Below, piece by piece: positions 1-9,362 of a stretch of DNA of 50,099 nt. A model generated the notes under the pieces. That model made no database searches, was not told the origin of the DNA, and was given only the letters and a program-made list of their open reading frames with translations. This stretch comes from a virus, in the IMG/VR virus record IMGVR_UViG_3300035703_000135, positions 1-50,099 of that record; one strand, written 5' to 3'. Positions within the stretch are counted from its first letter, which is position 1, and each line of letters begins with the position of its first letter. The position numbers were made by a program, and so were the translations under genes.

Positions 1-525
1 GACAGCAGTGGTCGAACATTCAAAGACCTGAGTTCTGCTTTGGGTATGGCTGTGCCTCAGGTCAAAGACCTGAGTGCAGCCTACCTTGGACTGGCTTCGA
101 CCACTGCCGCAGCGGCTGCGCCGCTGGACAGCAGTGGTCGAACATTCAAAGACCTGAGTTCTGCTTTGGGTATGGCTGTGCCTCAGGTCAAAGACCTGAG
201 TGCAGCCTACCTTGGACTGGCTTCGACCACTGCCGCAGCGGCTGCGCCGCTGGGCAGCAGTGGTCGAACATTCAAAGACCTGAGTTCTGCTTTGGGTATG
301 GCTGTGCCTCAGGTCAAAGACCTGAGTGCAGCCTACCTTGGACTGGCTTCGACCACTGCCGCAGCGGCTGCGCCGCTGGGCAGCAGTGGTCGAACATTCA
401 AAGACCTGAGTTCTGCTTTGGGTATGGCTGTGCCTCAGGTCAAAGACCTGAGTGCAGCCTACCTTGGACTGGCTTCGACCACTGCCGCAGCGGCTGCGCC
501 GCTGGGCAGCAGTGGTCGAACATTC
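1..525 (+). repeat. 126-bp tandem repeat, four full copies plus a partial one
   Basis: Units begin at 1, 127, 253 and 379, with a partial fifth at 505-525. They are virtually identical at nucleotide level; the only difference seen is GACAGC versus GGCAGC at the unit start. Each unit encodes 42 in-frame residues of the tape measure protein. Each also contains two hairpins: an 8-bp stem with an AAA loop (182-200 in copy 2) and a nested structure (222-268), in which a 12-bp outer stem encloses a 7-bp inner stem. The array touches the window edge, so the true copy number is unknown. Near-identity implies recent expansion or ongoing homogenisation. Confidence 0.95.
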
Positions 526-2799
526 GCTAATATACACACGGCGTTAGGAGCCTCGCCTGGATTTGGAACATCGCAAAAAATCGCTCCCTATGATCCTAAA
601 ACAGATAAACAAGAAGCAGAGCGAAATCGAAAGATTTTCAACAACTATCTTGAACAAGTCCGAAAAGAAATCAAGGAACTAGAGAAAGCAGAAAAAGAAA
701 AAATAAAAATAGCCGACAAATCCGAAAAAGAGAAAGTTAAACTAGCTAAACAATCGCAGAAAGATATCGAAAAAACCGAAAGAGACAAAGTACGCGCCGC
801 TGAGAAGGCAGAACGAGATAAAGTGCGTGCCGCAAAACAGGCTGAGAGAGAACGCGCAGCCGCTACAAGAGTTTCCATGCCTTCTGGGCTAGGTTCCGGT
901 TTGACGGCTCGCGCAGATATTTATATGCACGCAAATGCAATGCGTGCCTTGATTTCTTCTGGTCAAGGTTTGTTGGATATGTACGGCAACCTTAAACTAG
1001 CGGAAGCTGGATTGCAAGCATTTACCAACAACGCACAAACCACGGCTAGTGTAATGGCCGAGATTAAAGACCATGCCGAAAAGACCACATTTACTAGGCT
1101 AGGACTAACACAAGCAACTCGTAACATGATGGCTTATGGACTGTCGGCTAAGAGTGCGATAGAACACATGAAAATGTTGGGGGATGTAGCTGGTGGCAGT
1201 GAGATGCGTTTTGATAGGTTAGCCTATGCCATGTCTCAAATAACCTCCAACGGCAGACTCCAAGGTAACGAACTGCGTCAGCTTACCGAACAAGGCTTCA
1301 ACCCGCTAGAAACCATGAGTCGCGTCACGGGCAGGTCTATGCTCGAACTGCGTAAGATGATGGAAGCCGGAGCCATCTCAGCCGATCACGTCACAGAGGC
1401 TTTGAAGATCGAAACTTCCGCAGGCGGAAGATTCGCCAACATGCAAAAGCAAATGGCTAACACCCTACCGGGCGTTAGGAACCAACTCAAAGAAACTGCA
1501 CAGAACCTAAAGATGGGGTTCATTTCAGCTATTGAGAAGGATCTTGTCTATGCCATGAAAACAGTGATTGGCTATCTCAAATTGTTCGAGCAGTATTTAC
1601 AAACGCCTGCTGGAAAAGCAATGGCTATCCGAATGGTTGAGATCGCCAAGAACGTATTTATTGCGGCGGTTGCTTTCCACGCCATAGGCTTTGCGATGGC
1701 TAGTCTGATGTGGTGGAGCCAATCCGTATTCTCCATGTTGAATCGAATCGTATTCGTATTTCGAGCATTGGCTACGGGGATCTCGCTTTTGGTCAGCATA
1801 GTCACGAGCCCATTCGCACTGATCGTAGCCGGAGCAATCGCAGCAGGGCTTGCAGTTGCTTATGTCGCATCTCAAATCTGGGGGCCGAATTCTGTTTACG
1901 ATGCCTTCCTGAATTTGTACAACACAGCTATGTGGTTTTTCAATTCAGTGTCCGGATTCTTGTACAACTTCGGACACAACTGGTCAGTCATCAGCAAGTG
2001 GTTGTTGGACAACTGGGCTACCATCATCCCCGACATGATGGATCTAACTATGCGGTTCTTCGGCGCGATGATTAACAACGCACAGGTCGGATTCCGGACT
2101 GTGGCTAGGCTTATGGTTGTATTCACCACATGGCTTGTTGATACTTGGTACTCGCTATTTGATGGTCGTGTCTACGAAGCTATGGTTTCTGGCTTCATCA
2201 AAATTTTCACTTGGCTTGAGGACAAGTGGAAAGCCTTTGCGAACTTCATGTCGAAGGTATGGGAAAACTTGTTTGATCCAGGCGCGCTCTACGACATCCT
2301 TAGCGAAGGTATGGGGATCGATGCCACTGCCAATAAGATGACAGAGGACATCCAAACAACCCTTGATAAAGGGTTGTTTGAGGGGATCAAAGGCGTAATC
2401 GAAAGCGAATACGGTAATCTATCTACTGGCTTGGAAGGATTCCAAGCCAGTACGCCAGAATTGACTGGTTTGAAGTTCGATATGCCAACCATGCCTCCCC
2501 CGCCAAAAGCACCAGAATTGCCTGACGCTGGTAAGTACACTGGCCCTGGATTCGCAGGTCTAGGCGCAGGTGGCGACAAGGCTTTCAAAGCCACCGAAGC
2601 TATGTCTGCGACCGGAGCAGACTACAATAAACTGCTCGCAGAGCAGTCTGCTCGCATGGCTACATCGAAAGCCAATCCACAACTAGCTGCACAGCAACAA
2701 ACCAACACCCTTCTTGGTTTAATTTACAACGCCCTCAAGGGCGCACCCCAAGTTAATCTACAGCCAGCAGGCGTAGCAGGACAAGGAGCAGTACCGTAA
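1..2799 (+). CDS. tail tape measure protein, 5' end outside the window
   Basis: The frame is open from base 1, giving 932 visible residues. Residues 1-168 are four copies of a 42-residue Ala/Thr-rich repeat. Roughly 215-285 is a Lys/Glu/Ala-rich coiled coil. About 350-505 resembles the phage tape-measure N-terminal domain (LRQLTEQGFNPLETMSRVTG, then the TLPGVRNQLKETAQNLKMGF stretch). Two strongly hydrophobic segments follow (about 540-570 and 590-625), and the C-terminal part is Pro/Ala-rich. Tape measure proteins set tail length and help pass DNA through the host envelope. The next gene overlaps its stop by one base (TAATG), consistent with a tail operon. Domain order, size and position support the call; the start codon is not visible. 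Confidence 0.9.
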   Translation, partial: DSSGRTFKDLSSALGMAVPQVKDLSAAYLGLASTTAAAAAPLDSSGRTFKDLSSALGMAVPQVKDLSAAYLGLASTTAAAAAPLGSSGRTFKDLSSALGMAVPQVKDLSAAYLGLASTTAAAAAPLGSSGRTFKDLSSALGMAVPQVKDLSAAYLGLASTTAAAAAPLGSSGRTFANIHTALGASPGFGTSQKIAPYDPKTDKQEAERNRKIFNNYLEQVRKEIKELEKAEKEKIKIADKSEKEKVKLAKQSQKDIEKTERDKVRAAEKAERDKVRAAKQAERERAAATRVSMPSGLGSGLTARADIYMHANAMRALISSGQGLLDMYGNLKLAEAGLQAFTNNAQTTASVMAEIKDHAEKTTFTRLGLTQATRNMMAYGLSAKSAIEHMKMLGDVAGGSEMRFDRLAYAMSQITSNGRLQGNELRQLTEQGFNPLETMSRVTGRSMLELRKMMEAGAISADHVTEALKIETSAGGRFANMQKQMANTLPGVRNQLKETAQNLKMGFISAIEKDLVYAMKTVIGYLKLFEQYLQTPAGKAMAIRMVEIAKNVFIAAVAFHAIGFAMASLMWWSQSVFSMLNRIVFVFRALATGISLLVSIVTSPFALIVAGAIAAGLAVAYVASQIWGPNSVYDAFLNLYNTAMWFFNSVSGFLYNFGHNWSVISKWLLDNWATIIPDMMDLTMRFFGAMINNAQVGFRTVARLMVVFTTWLVDTWYSLFDGRVYEAMVSGFIKIFTWLEDKWKAFANFMSKVWENLFDPGALYDILSEGMGIDATANKMTEDIQTTLDKGLFEGIKGVIESEYGNLSTGLEGFQASTPELTGLKFDMPTMPPPPKAPELPDAGKYTGPGFAGLGAGGDKAFKATEAMSATGADYNKLLAEQSARMATSKANPQLAAQQQTNTLLGLIYNALKGAPQVNLQPAGVAGQGAVP

Positions 2800-3764
2800 T
2801 GGCAACTACACTCGTTGGTTTACGAAGTCAGTCGATGACCCGAGACGAGGAGGGTCATCGTACATACAACCTGTCTTGGCTGCTCAGGACGGATAGCCAC
2901 CTAGACGGCCCTGAGACAGTCTTGCAGACTGTCAATCTGCTCTTTCCAGTAGGCTCTGCCTACGCCTTGGACAACGACTATGATCCGTGGGCATTTTGCA
3001 CGCCTGATATGTCCATATCAGTCCACCAAGACCTAGAAGAAGGCGAGCCCTGTCAACATTGGATTGTGACCAATAAGTTCACAACCAAGCCTATGTTCAG
3101 GTGCAACACGGTTCAAATAGACAACCCGCTTTTGGAGCCGTACAACATCTCTGGTGATTTCACACACGTCAGTCGAGAGATGAAAACCGACCGGTTCGGC
3201 AAGCCGCTTTTGCATGTCAACTTTGAACAAATGCTTGGCCCCGAAGTCGAGGAGAAGATCAGTTACCCGACAGTATCCATCTCTTTCAACTCCTCGATAT
3301 TGCCACTGAGCCTCATTACGATGGTACTCAACAAGGTCAACGACGCACCGCTTTGGGGATTCCCAAAGCGATGCGTTCGGTTCACAGATGCTAAGTGGGA
3401 ACGGGTTTTGTATGGGGTGTGTTTCTACTACTACAAACTCACCTATTCGTTTGAGACAAACCTTGAAACCTTCGACAAATTCATACCGGCAGTCGGCACA
3501 AAAACCCTGTTGCCTAGATCCATGCCGTTTCTCCCCGGTAGTTACGCCGTTCAAAAAGACGTACTCGGTGAGAACGAAGGGCCAGTCGTACTTAATCGAA
3601 TTGGCGCAAAAGCTGACCCAAATAAGCCACCGTATATCATAGACGGTGAAGGCAACAATCTAAATCCAGGCCAAGGCAGCCTTGACGGGCCTTTGATCCA
3701 GAAGCGGGAAATCGCACAGGAAGCGAATTTGTTACTACTCGGTATTCCAACCTCAATCAACTAA
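2799..3764 (+). CDS. tail-associated protein of unknown function
   Basis: A 321-aa protein starting at an ATG that overlaps the tape measure stop (TAATG), so translation is probably coupled. I recognise no domain. It is soluble, with no signal peptide or membrane segment. Its place directly after the tape measure gene is where distal tail or baseplate hub proteins are usually encoded, so a virion tail-tip role is likely by context only. The next gene starts one base after its stop. Confidence 0.8.
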   Translation: MATTLVGLRSQSMTRDEEGHRTYNLSWLLRTDSHLDGPETVLQTVNLLFPVGSAYALDNDYDPWAFCTPDMSISVHQDLEEGEPCQHWIVTNKFTTKPMFRCNTVQIDNPLLEPYNISGDFTHVSREMKTDRFGKPLLHVNFEQMLGPEVEEKISYPTVSISFNSSILPLSLITMVLNKVNDAPLWGFPKRCVRFTDAKWERVLYGVCFYYYKLTYSFETNLETFDKFIPAVGTKTLLPRSMPFLPGSYAVQKDVLGENEGPVVLNRIGAKADPNKPPYIIDGEGNNLNPGQGSLDGPLIQKREIAQEANLLLLGIPTSIN

Positions 3765-3765
3765 C

Positions 3766-4233
3766 ATGGGCAACAAACACGAAGAACAAGTATTCCGTAC
3801 CGTAGGCTCGCCTAGAGCAGACGACCGTTTCACGGTCGTCTTGCATACGCACTACCTAGAATGGGACACCGGCGCGACGACCGACATCCGATGGGCCTAC
3901 GACCGGCTGATCCCTACCGGCAAGGGATCGAGTTATCAGAATACGATTCGAGTCCAACCCGGAAATAAGATCGCCATCCAGATCCCGAATATGGATGTCG
4001 ATAAATGCGAAATCGTGCTGGGGCATAAAATGCCCCAGCTTACGTCCAATGCTGAGTTAGCGGAAACCTTGGCGAAGGAGCAGAAACTCAACGAGATCGA
4101 AATATGGGATTCTGAAAAGCAGATAGGATTCATCGGCCCCGATAGAATGATGTTCGGCCAATTCAAAGGCCCATTGTTCGCGCAATGTACTAGAACTACA
4201 GCCCTTTTACACATCACAGCGGCCCCTATCTAA
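3766..4233 (+). CDS. small tail-operon protein of unknown function
   Basis: A 155-aa protein packed between two structural-type genes; its stop overlaps the next ATG (TAATG). No family is recognised. The sequence looks beta-rich (alternating hydrophobic stretches such as FTVVLHTHYLEW and KIAIQIPNMDV), with no signal peptide or membrane helix. Context suggests a minor tail or tail-tip component. Confidence 0.78.
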   Translation: MGNKHEEQVFRTVGSPRADDRFTVVLHTHYLEWDTGATTDIRWAYDRLIPTGKGSSYQNTIRVQPGNKIAIQIPNMDVDKCEIVLGHKMPQLTSNAELAETLAKEQKLNEIEIWDSEKQIGFIGPDRMMFGQFKGPLFAQCTRTTALLHITAAPI

Positions 4234-7200
4234 TGGACAGCAAACATTACGTCCTCTCGGAACGAGATCGCCGGGTTCTCGATAAGCTCCACTCAGAGGA
4301 TAAATCCGCACCACCGCCTGCCATGCTCCCTCCGGCTTCGGGGACGTATCTGTCTGCGCCGGATGTGTACTGGGCATTGCCTCCATGCGAAACCGGGTTG
4401 CCTGCTGCAACCCGTCTATCGGACGGATCTGTTCGACCGGGCGTGGCTCGATGTTGTTTGTACAAATCGGATGACGATTTGGATAAACTCGTCCCTGTCT
4501 TAGACCCTTCTGGCATACCGTTTCGTATTGAAGTTCGGAACCACTATTTCCGAGTCGCAAACGACTACGTTCAGGTATGGCGACACAAGAACGGCACTTG
4601 GACAAACGAACGCCCAGAGGTAGTCGCCGAATCCACGGCGACTACCTCCACCACAGCCTCGCCCGATAGCATCTCGACTGTCAACCCTCGATGCCAAGGG
4701 GAGTGCATTTGGGTTGCAGGCAGCAGTGCAGATGGGCCTGTTTGGAGGGGAGTCGTTGGTGGCTGTGCGAACACAACCACCACGACAACCACAACCACCA
4801 CGACAACCACGACAACCACGACAACCACGACAACCACGACAACCACAACGGCTGCGCCGTGTGAATCGACAAGGTGTATGCTTAGATGCGTGGCCGCGAC
4901 CACGACATCGCCCCCAGGGGGGACGACATCGTGGCCCCCTGCTCCGAGTACCGGGTACGTCTACCAAGTGATTGGAACGGCTTGCAACGCTCCTTGCAAC
5001 TGCTTCGGAGCAGGAGATCCCTGCTATCTGCTAAACGGGGAGATCGAAAGTCGATGTGTCTACACAGTAACGACGACACCAGGGCCGACGACCACTACGA
5101 CCACGGGCGGGCCGATTGACGGCCCGCAGACGTGCAACATCGCCAACAATCTGCTCGGAGTTCCCGCAGCGGGAACTTACCGTACTGCGACTATCAAAGG
5201 CTATGCGGCGGGCTGGATCATCTGCCAAGACTGCCCCAACGGAGACTTCCCATTGTTCCCTCGGGGGTCAATCGACTCGATTGACCCTGATCCTAACGGG
5301 CAGGTTGTCGTCCACGATAGCCCTTGCGGTAGAGATCCCTGTGGGGTGAACTCCACTGTTTATACTCAAGGCAAGGCGATCTACAGAGCGTTTTCACTAT
5401 CTGACCAACAATGGTTCTGGGGCAATAAGACTGATTCAGATCAGATCATCCAGTACGATGATGAAAAATGGTTGGCAAACTGGCGAGTTTGCCAGCAATG
5501 CGGGCCGGGTTTGCGTCCCGCAAACCCGCCTTCTCCGTGGTTGTTCTATGATTCTTCGGAGAACCAAAACGGCGTTTCTTTGAGTCAGACTGATGGGATG
5601 TATCTGTACGAAACATCCTGCGTTGCTGGGCCACCTTGCGATGTGTGCGAACTCGCACACATCGGGGATTTGTTAGGCACGACAACAAGCACGACGGCTT
5701 CGCCTACGCCTCGGCCAACGACTACGCAACCGCCCTGCGGTTGCGAGCCTCCTACGTTTTGTCCGAGTGCGACCGGTGAATGTGTTCGCACTCAATGCCG
5801 ACCCGGAGGGGCGGCGTTGGGCACGCCTGCGTGCCCAACGACGACTACTGGGCCGAACCAATGTTGGGATGCAGCTAATCTCAGAATGTGCGTGTGTGGT
5901 AGTACGACTACCACAACAACTACCACAACAACACGAACACCGTCTAACTGTAGCGGTACTTGTAGTTACGAAGTTGGCGTTTATCCCATAGGTTATGCAA
6001 GATGGATAACTAGGTGTGACTCGGGTTGTTATTGTCAGGTTACTGGACAACCTTCTACATCATGCGGCACTATTGTAACGGGTGTCTGCGTACCAACCAC
6101 AGCACTTCCCACTCTCCCACCAGTCGATTGTACATCCTGCCGTGGGACTTGTCTTTGGTACGCTATGTTTTTAGAGGGGTCATATAGATGGGTGAGCTTT
6201 ACATCGGCGCAGGCGGTCTGCACCCCTTATGAACTTGGTTGCGGGTGCAGAGGCGGTAATTATGATCCTTGGACTGGACTGGGATCAAACTGTTGTCACT
6301 GCCCAGCACCAGAAACATCTCCTACGAACATCTGCGATCTTGCTGAGACTTCGTGTGCTTTATATGTTCCTGATAACGATGGGGGTTGTGGTTGTTGCAC
6401 AACCCAACCTTGCGACAAGTATTGCTCGTTCAAAGGTAACGGCTACGGCGGTTGGACAAAGATCGACGATCCTTGTCCAACCACTTGCCCATGTCCAGCC
6501 TACCCACCTACGGCTAGCCAATCGGATTGCGATCTTCGTCGATACGCTTGCGGTTCGGTCGTTCCGACCACAACCGCAAGCCCAACAACCTCGACGACAA
6601 CGACAACCCCTGGCCCTGGGGCTTGCTGCTTCGGCGGTGGATGCGAGTTCATCCCCTACCAATGGTGTCAGAACTTTGGAGGTACGTTCCAAGGCGAGGG
6701 TGTAACCTGCGACTCGGTGACGTGCCCGACCACAGTTCCTCCGACGACAACTCAGCAGTATGGAGCATGTTGCAGACCGCAGGCAGGATTCCCATCGGTA
6801 TTCTGCGAGCAGGGCGTATCGAAATCCTACTGCGATTACTATCAAGGAAGCTCTTGGTACTCAGGTCAGACTTGTGCCCAAGCCAACTGTATTCCGACGA
6901 CCACAGCATCGCCTGTTGGGCGATGCTGTTTCTACTTTAACGGCGTATTCCAATGGTGCGCAGATAGCATCACTCAGGTTTCCTGTAGTGCTACTGGTTT
7001 TGGTGCGGGATGGTCGGCTGAGTGGTCGCAGGGACAAACCTGCTCCGCAGGTTGTCCAACAACTACTACCACAACTACCACAACTACCACCACAACGACC
7101 ACTACAACTACAGCAGCCCCGCCTTGCGGGGTCTGCGACTATTTGTCCAGTGACGGTGTTACTTGGGAGTTGATAGTCAGCGAGTGTACGGCCCCTTGCA

Positions 7201-7265
7201 ACTGTGTGCCGCCTTCAAATCCTCCGGCATTTGAAGGCGACTCAGCTACCACAAACTGCCAGTAA
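4233..7265 (+). CDS. Cys/Thr-rich multidomain protein, probable tail fibre or adhesin
   Basis: A 1010-aa protein. A short N-terminal region of about 130 residues is followed by many small Cys-rich modules joined by poly-Thr linkers; the longest run, near residues 180-206, is an ACAACCACG-type microsatellite. Several modules share a pattern beginning GACC or GRCC and ending in a GGTF...GxGVTC...CP-like block (about residues 790-930). I associate that pattern with Planctomycetes secreted proteins. Thr-rich linkers with disulfide-type modules suggest an extended surface-exposed structure. It is last in the tail operon and is followed by a terminator, so a host-contact role is inferred. No enzymatic motif is seen. 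Many codons lie in perfect hairpins (for example 5265-5287, 5639-5664, 6903-6929). Confidence 0.75.
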   Translation: MDSKHYVLSERDRRVLDKLHSEDKSAPPPAMLPPASGTYLSAPDVYWALPPCETGLPAATRLSDGSVRPGVARCCLYKSDDDLDKLVPVLDPSGIPFRIEVRNHYFRVANDYVQVWRHKNGTWTNERPEVVAESTATTSTTASPDSISTVNPRCQGECIWVAGSSADGPVWRGVVGGCANTTTTTTTTTTTTTTTTTTTTTTTTTTAAPCESTRCMLRCVAATTTSPPGGTTSWPPAPSTGYVYQVIGTACNAPCNCFGAGDPCYLLNGEIESRCVYTVTTTPGPTTTTTTGGPIDGPQTCNIANNLLGVPAAGTYRTATIKGYAAGWIICQDCPNGDFPLFPRGSIDSIDPDPNGQVVVHDSPCGRDPCGVNSTVYTQGKAIYRAFSLSDQQWFWGNKTDSDQIIQYDDEKWLANWRVCQQCGPGLRPANPPSPWLFYDSSENQNGVSLSQTDGMYLYETSCVAGPPCDVCELAHIGDLLGTTTSTTASPTPRPTTTQPPCGCEPPTFCPSATGECVRTQCRPGGAALGTPACPTTTTGPNQCWDAANLRMCVCGSTTTTTTTTTTRTPSNCSGTCSYEVGVYPIGYARWITRCDSGCYCQVTGQPSTSCGTIVTGVCVPTTALPTLPPVDCTSCRGTCLWYAMFLEGSYRWVSFTSAQAVCTPYELGCGCRGGNYDPWTGLGSNCCHCPAPETSPTNICDLAETSCALYVPDNDGGCGCCTTQPCDKYCSFKGNGYGGWTKIDDPCPTTCPCPAYPPTASQSDCDLRRYACGSVVPTTTASPTTSTTTTTPGPGACCFGGGCEFIPYQWCQNFGGTFQGEGVTCDSVTCPTTVPPTTTQQYGACCRPQAGFPSVFCEQGVSKSYCDYYQGSSWYSGQTCAQANCIPTTTASPVGRCCFYFNGVFQWCADSITQVSCSATGFGAGWSAEWSQGQTCSAGCPTTTTTTTTTTTTTTTTTTAAPPCGVCDYLSSDGVTWELIVSECTAPCNCVPPSNPPAFEGDSATTNCQ

Positions 7266-7295
7266 TTTGCCAACCTAGCAATTTGTTGCGATCAA

Positions 7296-7330
7296 AGAGA
7301 CTCCCTGTAGAATCAGGGAGTCTCTTTTTC
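7296..7330 (+). terminator. rho-independent terminator after the adhesin gene
   Basis: A perfect 12-bp stem (AGAGACTCCCTG at 7296-7307, partner at 7314-7325) with a 6-nt loop is followed by a T-tract. It lies 30 bp past the stop of the Cys/Thr-rich gene and just before the glycosyltransferase gene, so it should end the tail transcript. Confidence 0.9.
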
Positions 7331-7343
7331 TAGCGGGGAAACA

Positions 7344-9362
7344 ATGACCAAACCATTTTTGACGGTCGCAATGGCGACCTATGACGATTCCGACGGCGTT
7401 TACTTTTCGATCCAAGCCCACCGACTCTTGCAGGACAGTTCCGACTGCGAATTTATCGTTCTGGACAACAACCCAGATAGCGAACACGGCAAGACCACCC
7501 GAGAGTTCGTCCAAGGGATCGCACACAACGAACGGATTCGGTACATACCATTTACCGAATCCAAGGGCACTACGCAGACTCGCGAACGGCTTTTCAAGGA
7601 AGCCGAAGGCCAGTACGTCCTGGTCACCGATCCGCACGTCCTGGTGCAAGCCAACGGCTTGCACCGGCTCAAGGAGTTCCTGCGGAACTCCGACCCAGAA
7701 ATGCAGAAGAATCTGTTCACCGGCCCTTTGCTCTACGACGGTATGAACTACGTCGCCACCCACTTCGAGTGCTTATTCCGAGATCAAATGGAAGGGGCCT
7801 GGGCGACCGCCTGGAAGCATCCAGACGGTGCGCTGGTGGTTACATCCCAATCGTCTCAAGGAACCGTCCAGATGCGTCCTCTGCATCCTGAGGGGCTAGG
7901 GGAATGGGTGGCTACCGACATTTCGTGGCCGGGCCACGAAAAGGCTCTGATGGATCGCGGCTACAAAGTAGCGGGGATGGACTCGAACGACCCGCCGTTC
8001 GAGATCCCGGCTCAGGGCCTCGGGCTTTTCTGCTCGTCCAAGGAACACTGGTTGGGGTTCAACCCTGATTTCCGGATGTTCGGGGGTGAGGAATGCTACA
8101 TCCACCGCAAGTATCGCGCCGCTGGTCGGCAGGCACTCTGCCTGCCGTTTTTGAAATGGGTACACCGATTCGGCAGAGTCGGTGGGCCTAAATACCCTCT
8201 GACGATGGAAGGCAAAGTCCGGAACTACATTCTGGGGTACAAGGAATTGGGGCTCGATCCTGAGCCTATCCGCAAGCACTTCGTAGACGAGATCAAAGTA
8301 CCGCAACAGCGGTACGACATGATCGCCGCCGATCCAGTCAACTTCACACCCTACGTCGCGCCGAAGCAACCACAAGTCGATGCCATCGGAACCTCGAACC
8401 TCGGGCATCCTCTGCCGGTATCGGCGCAGAACCTCGGCCAAGTGGCCGAGTTTCTGCTCAAGAATCCCCGAGACTTGGATCAGCATATCAACGCCTTCAT
8501 GCGATGGACTATCGACTGCGATACCGCAGTCGAGATCACCAAGCGGCGAGAAAGCACCGCTTTCTTGCTCGCTGCCCTTGGCCGCAAGGCGTGCCAAGGC
8601 AAATGCAACAAAGAATCCTGCGACAAGTCGCAGTGTAAGCAGACTGCCGAACTGTACTCTTGGCAAGAAGAAGGCGATACGCTCCTTGGCATTTTGCAGG
8701 AGCATGTCAAGATCCACGAAGGTCGTCCACTGTCCTACACCGTTACGATGGCGGATTTGACCGAGCCTGTCCAAGAAATCCCCGAAGCGGATTTCCTGTT
8801 CCTTGATACCCGCCATACCGGTGAGCGATTGCTCACCGAATTGAACCTGTATTCGCCCATGATCCGCAAGCGGATCATGGTACACGACACGGCATTATAT
8901 GGGGTTACAGGTGACGGTAACACCAAGGGACTCTGGTGGGCCATCAAGTCATTCTTGGCCGAGAATCCAGAATGGTTCGTGGCCGAACACAACGATGCTC
9001 AGTACGGTATGACCGTACTGAGTCGGGTTGTTGAGGATCGTCCGAAGGACGAGACGAAGCCTTGGCCTAAGACTGACAAGGAAGGCAAGCCTTGCGGTTG
9101 TGGAACCAACCTCAAGGCTTGGCTCAAGAAGATCGGCATCGAAGAGACTCCAAACTGCTCTTGCAACCAAAGGGCGAAGGTGATGGACGATCTTGGCTCC
9201 CAATGGTGTAGAGACAATATCGAGACGATCCTGGACTGGTTAAACGAAGAAGCTACCAAGAGAAATCTTGGTAGCTTGTTCTTCCGACCGGCTGTCAAGC
9301 TGGTTGTGCAAAGAGCAATTGCCAAAGCCGAGAAAGACGAGGCGAATGGCCTGTGTGGCTAA
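7344..9362 (+). CDS. glycosyltransferase family 2 fused to a methyltransferase-like domain
   Basis: A 672-aa protein. The N-terminal ~240 residues are a GT-A glycosyltransferase domain (LTVAMATYDDSDG near residue 5, LDNNPDSEHG, and a VTDPHVLV segment near 93 that can serve as the metal-binding acidic site). A region around 480-560 (DFLFLDTRHTGERL, MVHDTALYG) resembles class I SAM methyltransferase or CmcI-like hydroxylase folds. Cys clusters near 425-435 and 580-600 may bind metal. Such proteins may decorate virion or host surface glycans; the substrate is unknown. ATG follows a GGGG-containing leader. Its stop codon interlocks with the stop of the convergent next gene. Confidence 0.75.
   Translation: MTKPFLTVAMATYDDSDGVYFSIQAHRLLQDSSDCEFIVLDNNPDSEHGKTTREFVQGIAHNERIRYIPFTESKGTTQTRERLFKEAEGQYVLVTDPHVLVQANGLHRLKEFLRNSDPEMQKNLFTGPLLYDGMNYVATHFECLFRDQMEGAWATAWKHPDGALVVTSQSSQGTVQMRPLHPEGLGEWVATDISWPGHEKALMDRGYKVAGMDSNDPPFEIPAQGLGLFCSSKEHWLGFNPDFRMFGGEECYIHRKYRAAGRQALCLPFLKWVHRFGRVGGPKYPLTMEGKVRNYILGYKELGLDPEPIRKHFVDEIKVPQQRYDMIAADPVNFTPYVAPKQPQVDAIGTSNLGHPLPVSAQNLGQVAEFLLKNPRDLDQHINAFMRWTIDCDTAVEITKRRESTAFLLAALGRKACQGKCNKESCDKSQCKQTAELYSWQEEGDTLLGILQEHVKIHEGRPLSYTVTMADLTEPVQEIPEADFLFLDTRHTGERLLTELNLYSPMIRKRIMVHDTALYGVTGDGNTKGLWWAIKSFLAENPEWFVAEHNDAQYGMTVLSRVVEDRPKDETKPWPKTDKEGKPCGCGTNLKAWLKKIGIEETPNCSCNQRAKVMDDLGSQWCRDNIETILDWLNEEATKRNLGSLFFRPAVKLVVQRAIAKAEKDEANGLCG

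Noticed and set aside
4767-4855. Long Val-rich and Gln/Pro-rich frames opposite the Thr repeat
   Set aside because: Low-complexity microsatellite read in other frames; no independent start signals.
7896-8885. 329-codon minus-strand frame
   Set aside because: Antisense to the glycosyltransferase fusion gene; no domain or ribosome site.
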